Shown: in pieces, positions 63,816 through 64,000 of the stretch
How positions within the stretch are numbered: position 1 is the first letter of the stretch
How the letters are laid out: each line of letters begins with the position of its first letter
Source: Allofustis seminis DSM 15817
GTDB taxonomy: Bacteria > Bacillota > Bacilli > Lactobacillales > Carnobacteriaceae_A
Assembly (NCBI RefSeq): GCF_000374325.1
Contig: NZ_KB894080.1
Location: 153,190 to 217,189 of the forward strand
Direction of reading: 5' to 3'
DNA length: 64,000 nt
The notes under the pieces: model-generated
Database searches by the model: none
What the model was told of the DNA's origin: nothing
Seen by the model: the letters and a program-made list of their open reading frames with translations, nothing else
Translations under genes and position numbers: made by a program

Positions 63816-64000
63816 GCAAAAGATGAATGTAAAAGCATGGTGTTTTAGTGCAATCGCATTGGTTGCCCTTTTTCTTGTGGGCTGTGGACGTTCTAATGCC
63901 GCAAGTGTCGATTTAAAAACATTAGTGGCACGTTCAGAAGCTCATCATGCAATGGAACAAGCCGAAAAAGAAAAATTAGCACAAATGGCATTACTCAACG
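63816..64000 (+). CDS. lipoprotein, cut by window edge
   Basis: The first 61 codons: basic start, hydrophobic signal and lipobox LVGC (Cys about 24), then an Ala/Glu/Lys-rich stretch. GTGAGGA precedes the ATG. The family cannot be judged from this part. The gap 63670-63815 holds a ribosome-like site with a two-codon frame at 63743 but no gene. Confidence 0.8.

Overview
The window reads as chromosomal DNA of a low-GC Gram-positive coccus of the order Lactobacillales. Evidence is the gene order rsmG - parA - parB - DUF951 - ychF - DUF1129 (58.0-62.5 kb), which is typical of the origin-proximal chromosome in this order, together with an LPXTG/sortase system, a Bce-type antimicrobial-peptide module, strong AGGAGG ribosome sites and many TGnTATAAT promoters. 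A family such as Aerococcaceae or Carnobacteriaceae would fit, but the sequence alone does not prove genus or family. Choline-binding cell-wall hydrolases beside lic genes show that the cell envelope probably carries phosphocholine.

Layout. 0-9 kb: surface and envelope-stress genes: a class A sortase (minus strand, running off the left edge), a small membrane protein, a four-gene BceRS-BceAB peptide sensing/export set with its own operator region, and an LPKTG adhesin broken by a frameshift. 9-15 kb: Mg2+ P-type ATPase under an M-box riboswitch, a split chromate transporter pair, a prolyl iminopeptidase and a small membrane protein. 15.2-21.0 kb: a pyrimidine operon pyrC-K-D-F-E-B-I from one strong promoter, ending unusually with the aspartate carbamoyltransferase regulatory subunit PyrI. 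21.3-24.9 kb: a dimethylargininase-family hydrolase, an ArcD-like antiporter and an ornithine-racemase-like PLP enzyme, with a cre site and palindrome in the leader. 25-26 kb: a GNAT acetyltransferase behind an 18-bp perfect inverted repeat, and a stand-alone tRNA-Val(GAC) with C33.

26-42 kb is a surface polysaccharide locus: galE and the initiating sugar transferase on the minus strand; then on the plus strand two LicD proteins, a Stealth-type phosphotransferase, flippase, polymerase, a class V aminotransferase, a fused cytidylyltransferase/Gfo-Idh-like protein, glutamate dehydrogenase and a DegT aminotransferase; then a third, convergent LicD and an EpsC/CapD-type dehydratase. Together they suggest a polymer carrying a CDP-activated, possibly aminated, phospho-substituent made inside this operon. 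42-49 kb is a choline module: an HTH-LicC-LicA fusion, a LicB-like transporter, a second LicC with a vestigial kinase tail, and two secreted choline-binding hydrolases (amidase and glucosaminidase).

49-57.7 kb: DegV protein, an amino-acid permease, a GntR-controlled beta-glucoside module (6-phospho-beta-glucosidase, DUF3284, PTS IIC) with two related operators, and a DUF4430 lipoprotein + ECF S-component + DJ-1 operon. 58-62.5 kb: the chromosome partition cluster with a degenerate parS candidate. 62.6-63.7 kb: a 5'-truncated plasmid-type RepA_N initiator with iteron-like repeats, fused to the DUF1129 terminator. The right edge cuts a lipoprotein gene. No CRISPR array, complete insertion sequence or rRNA gene was seen.
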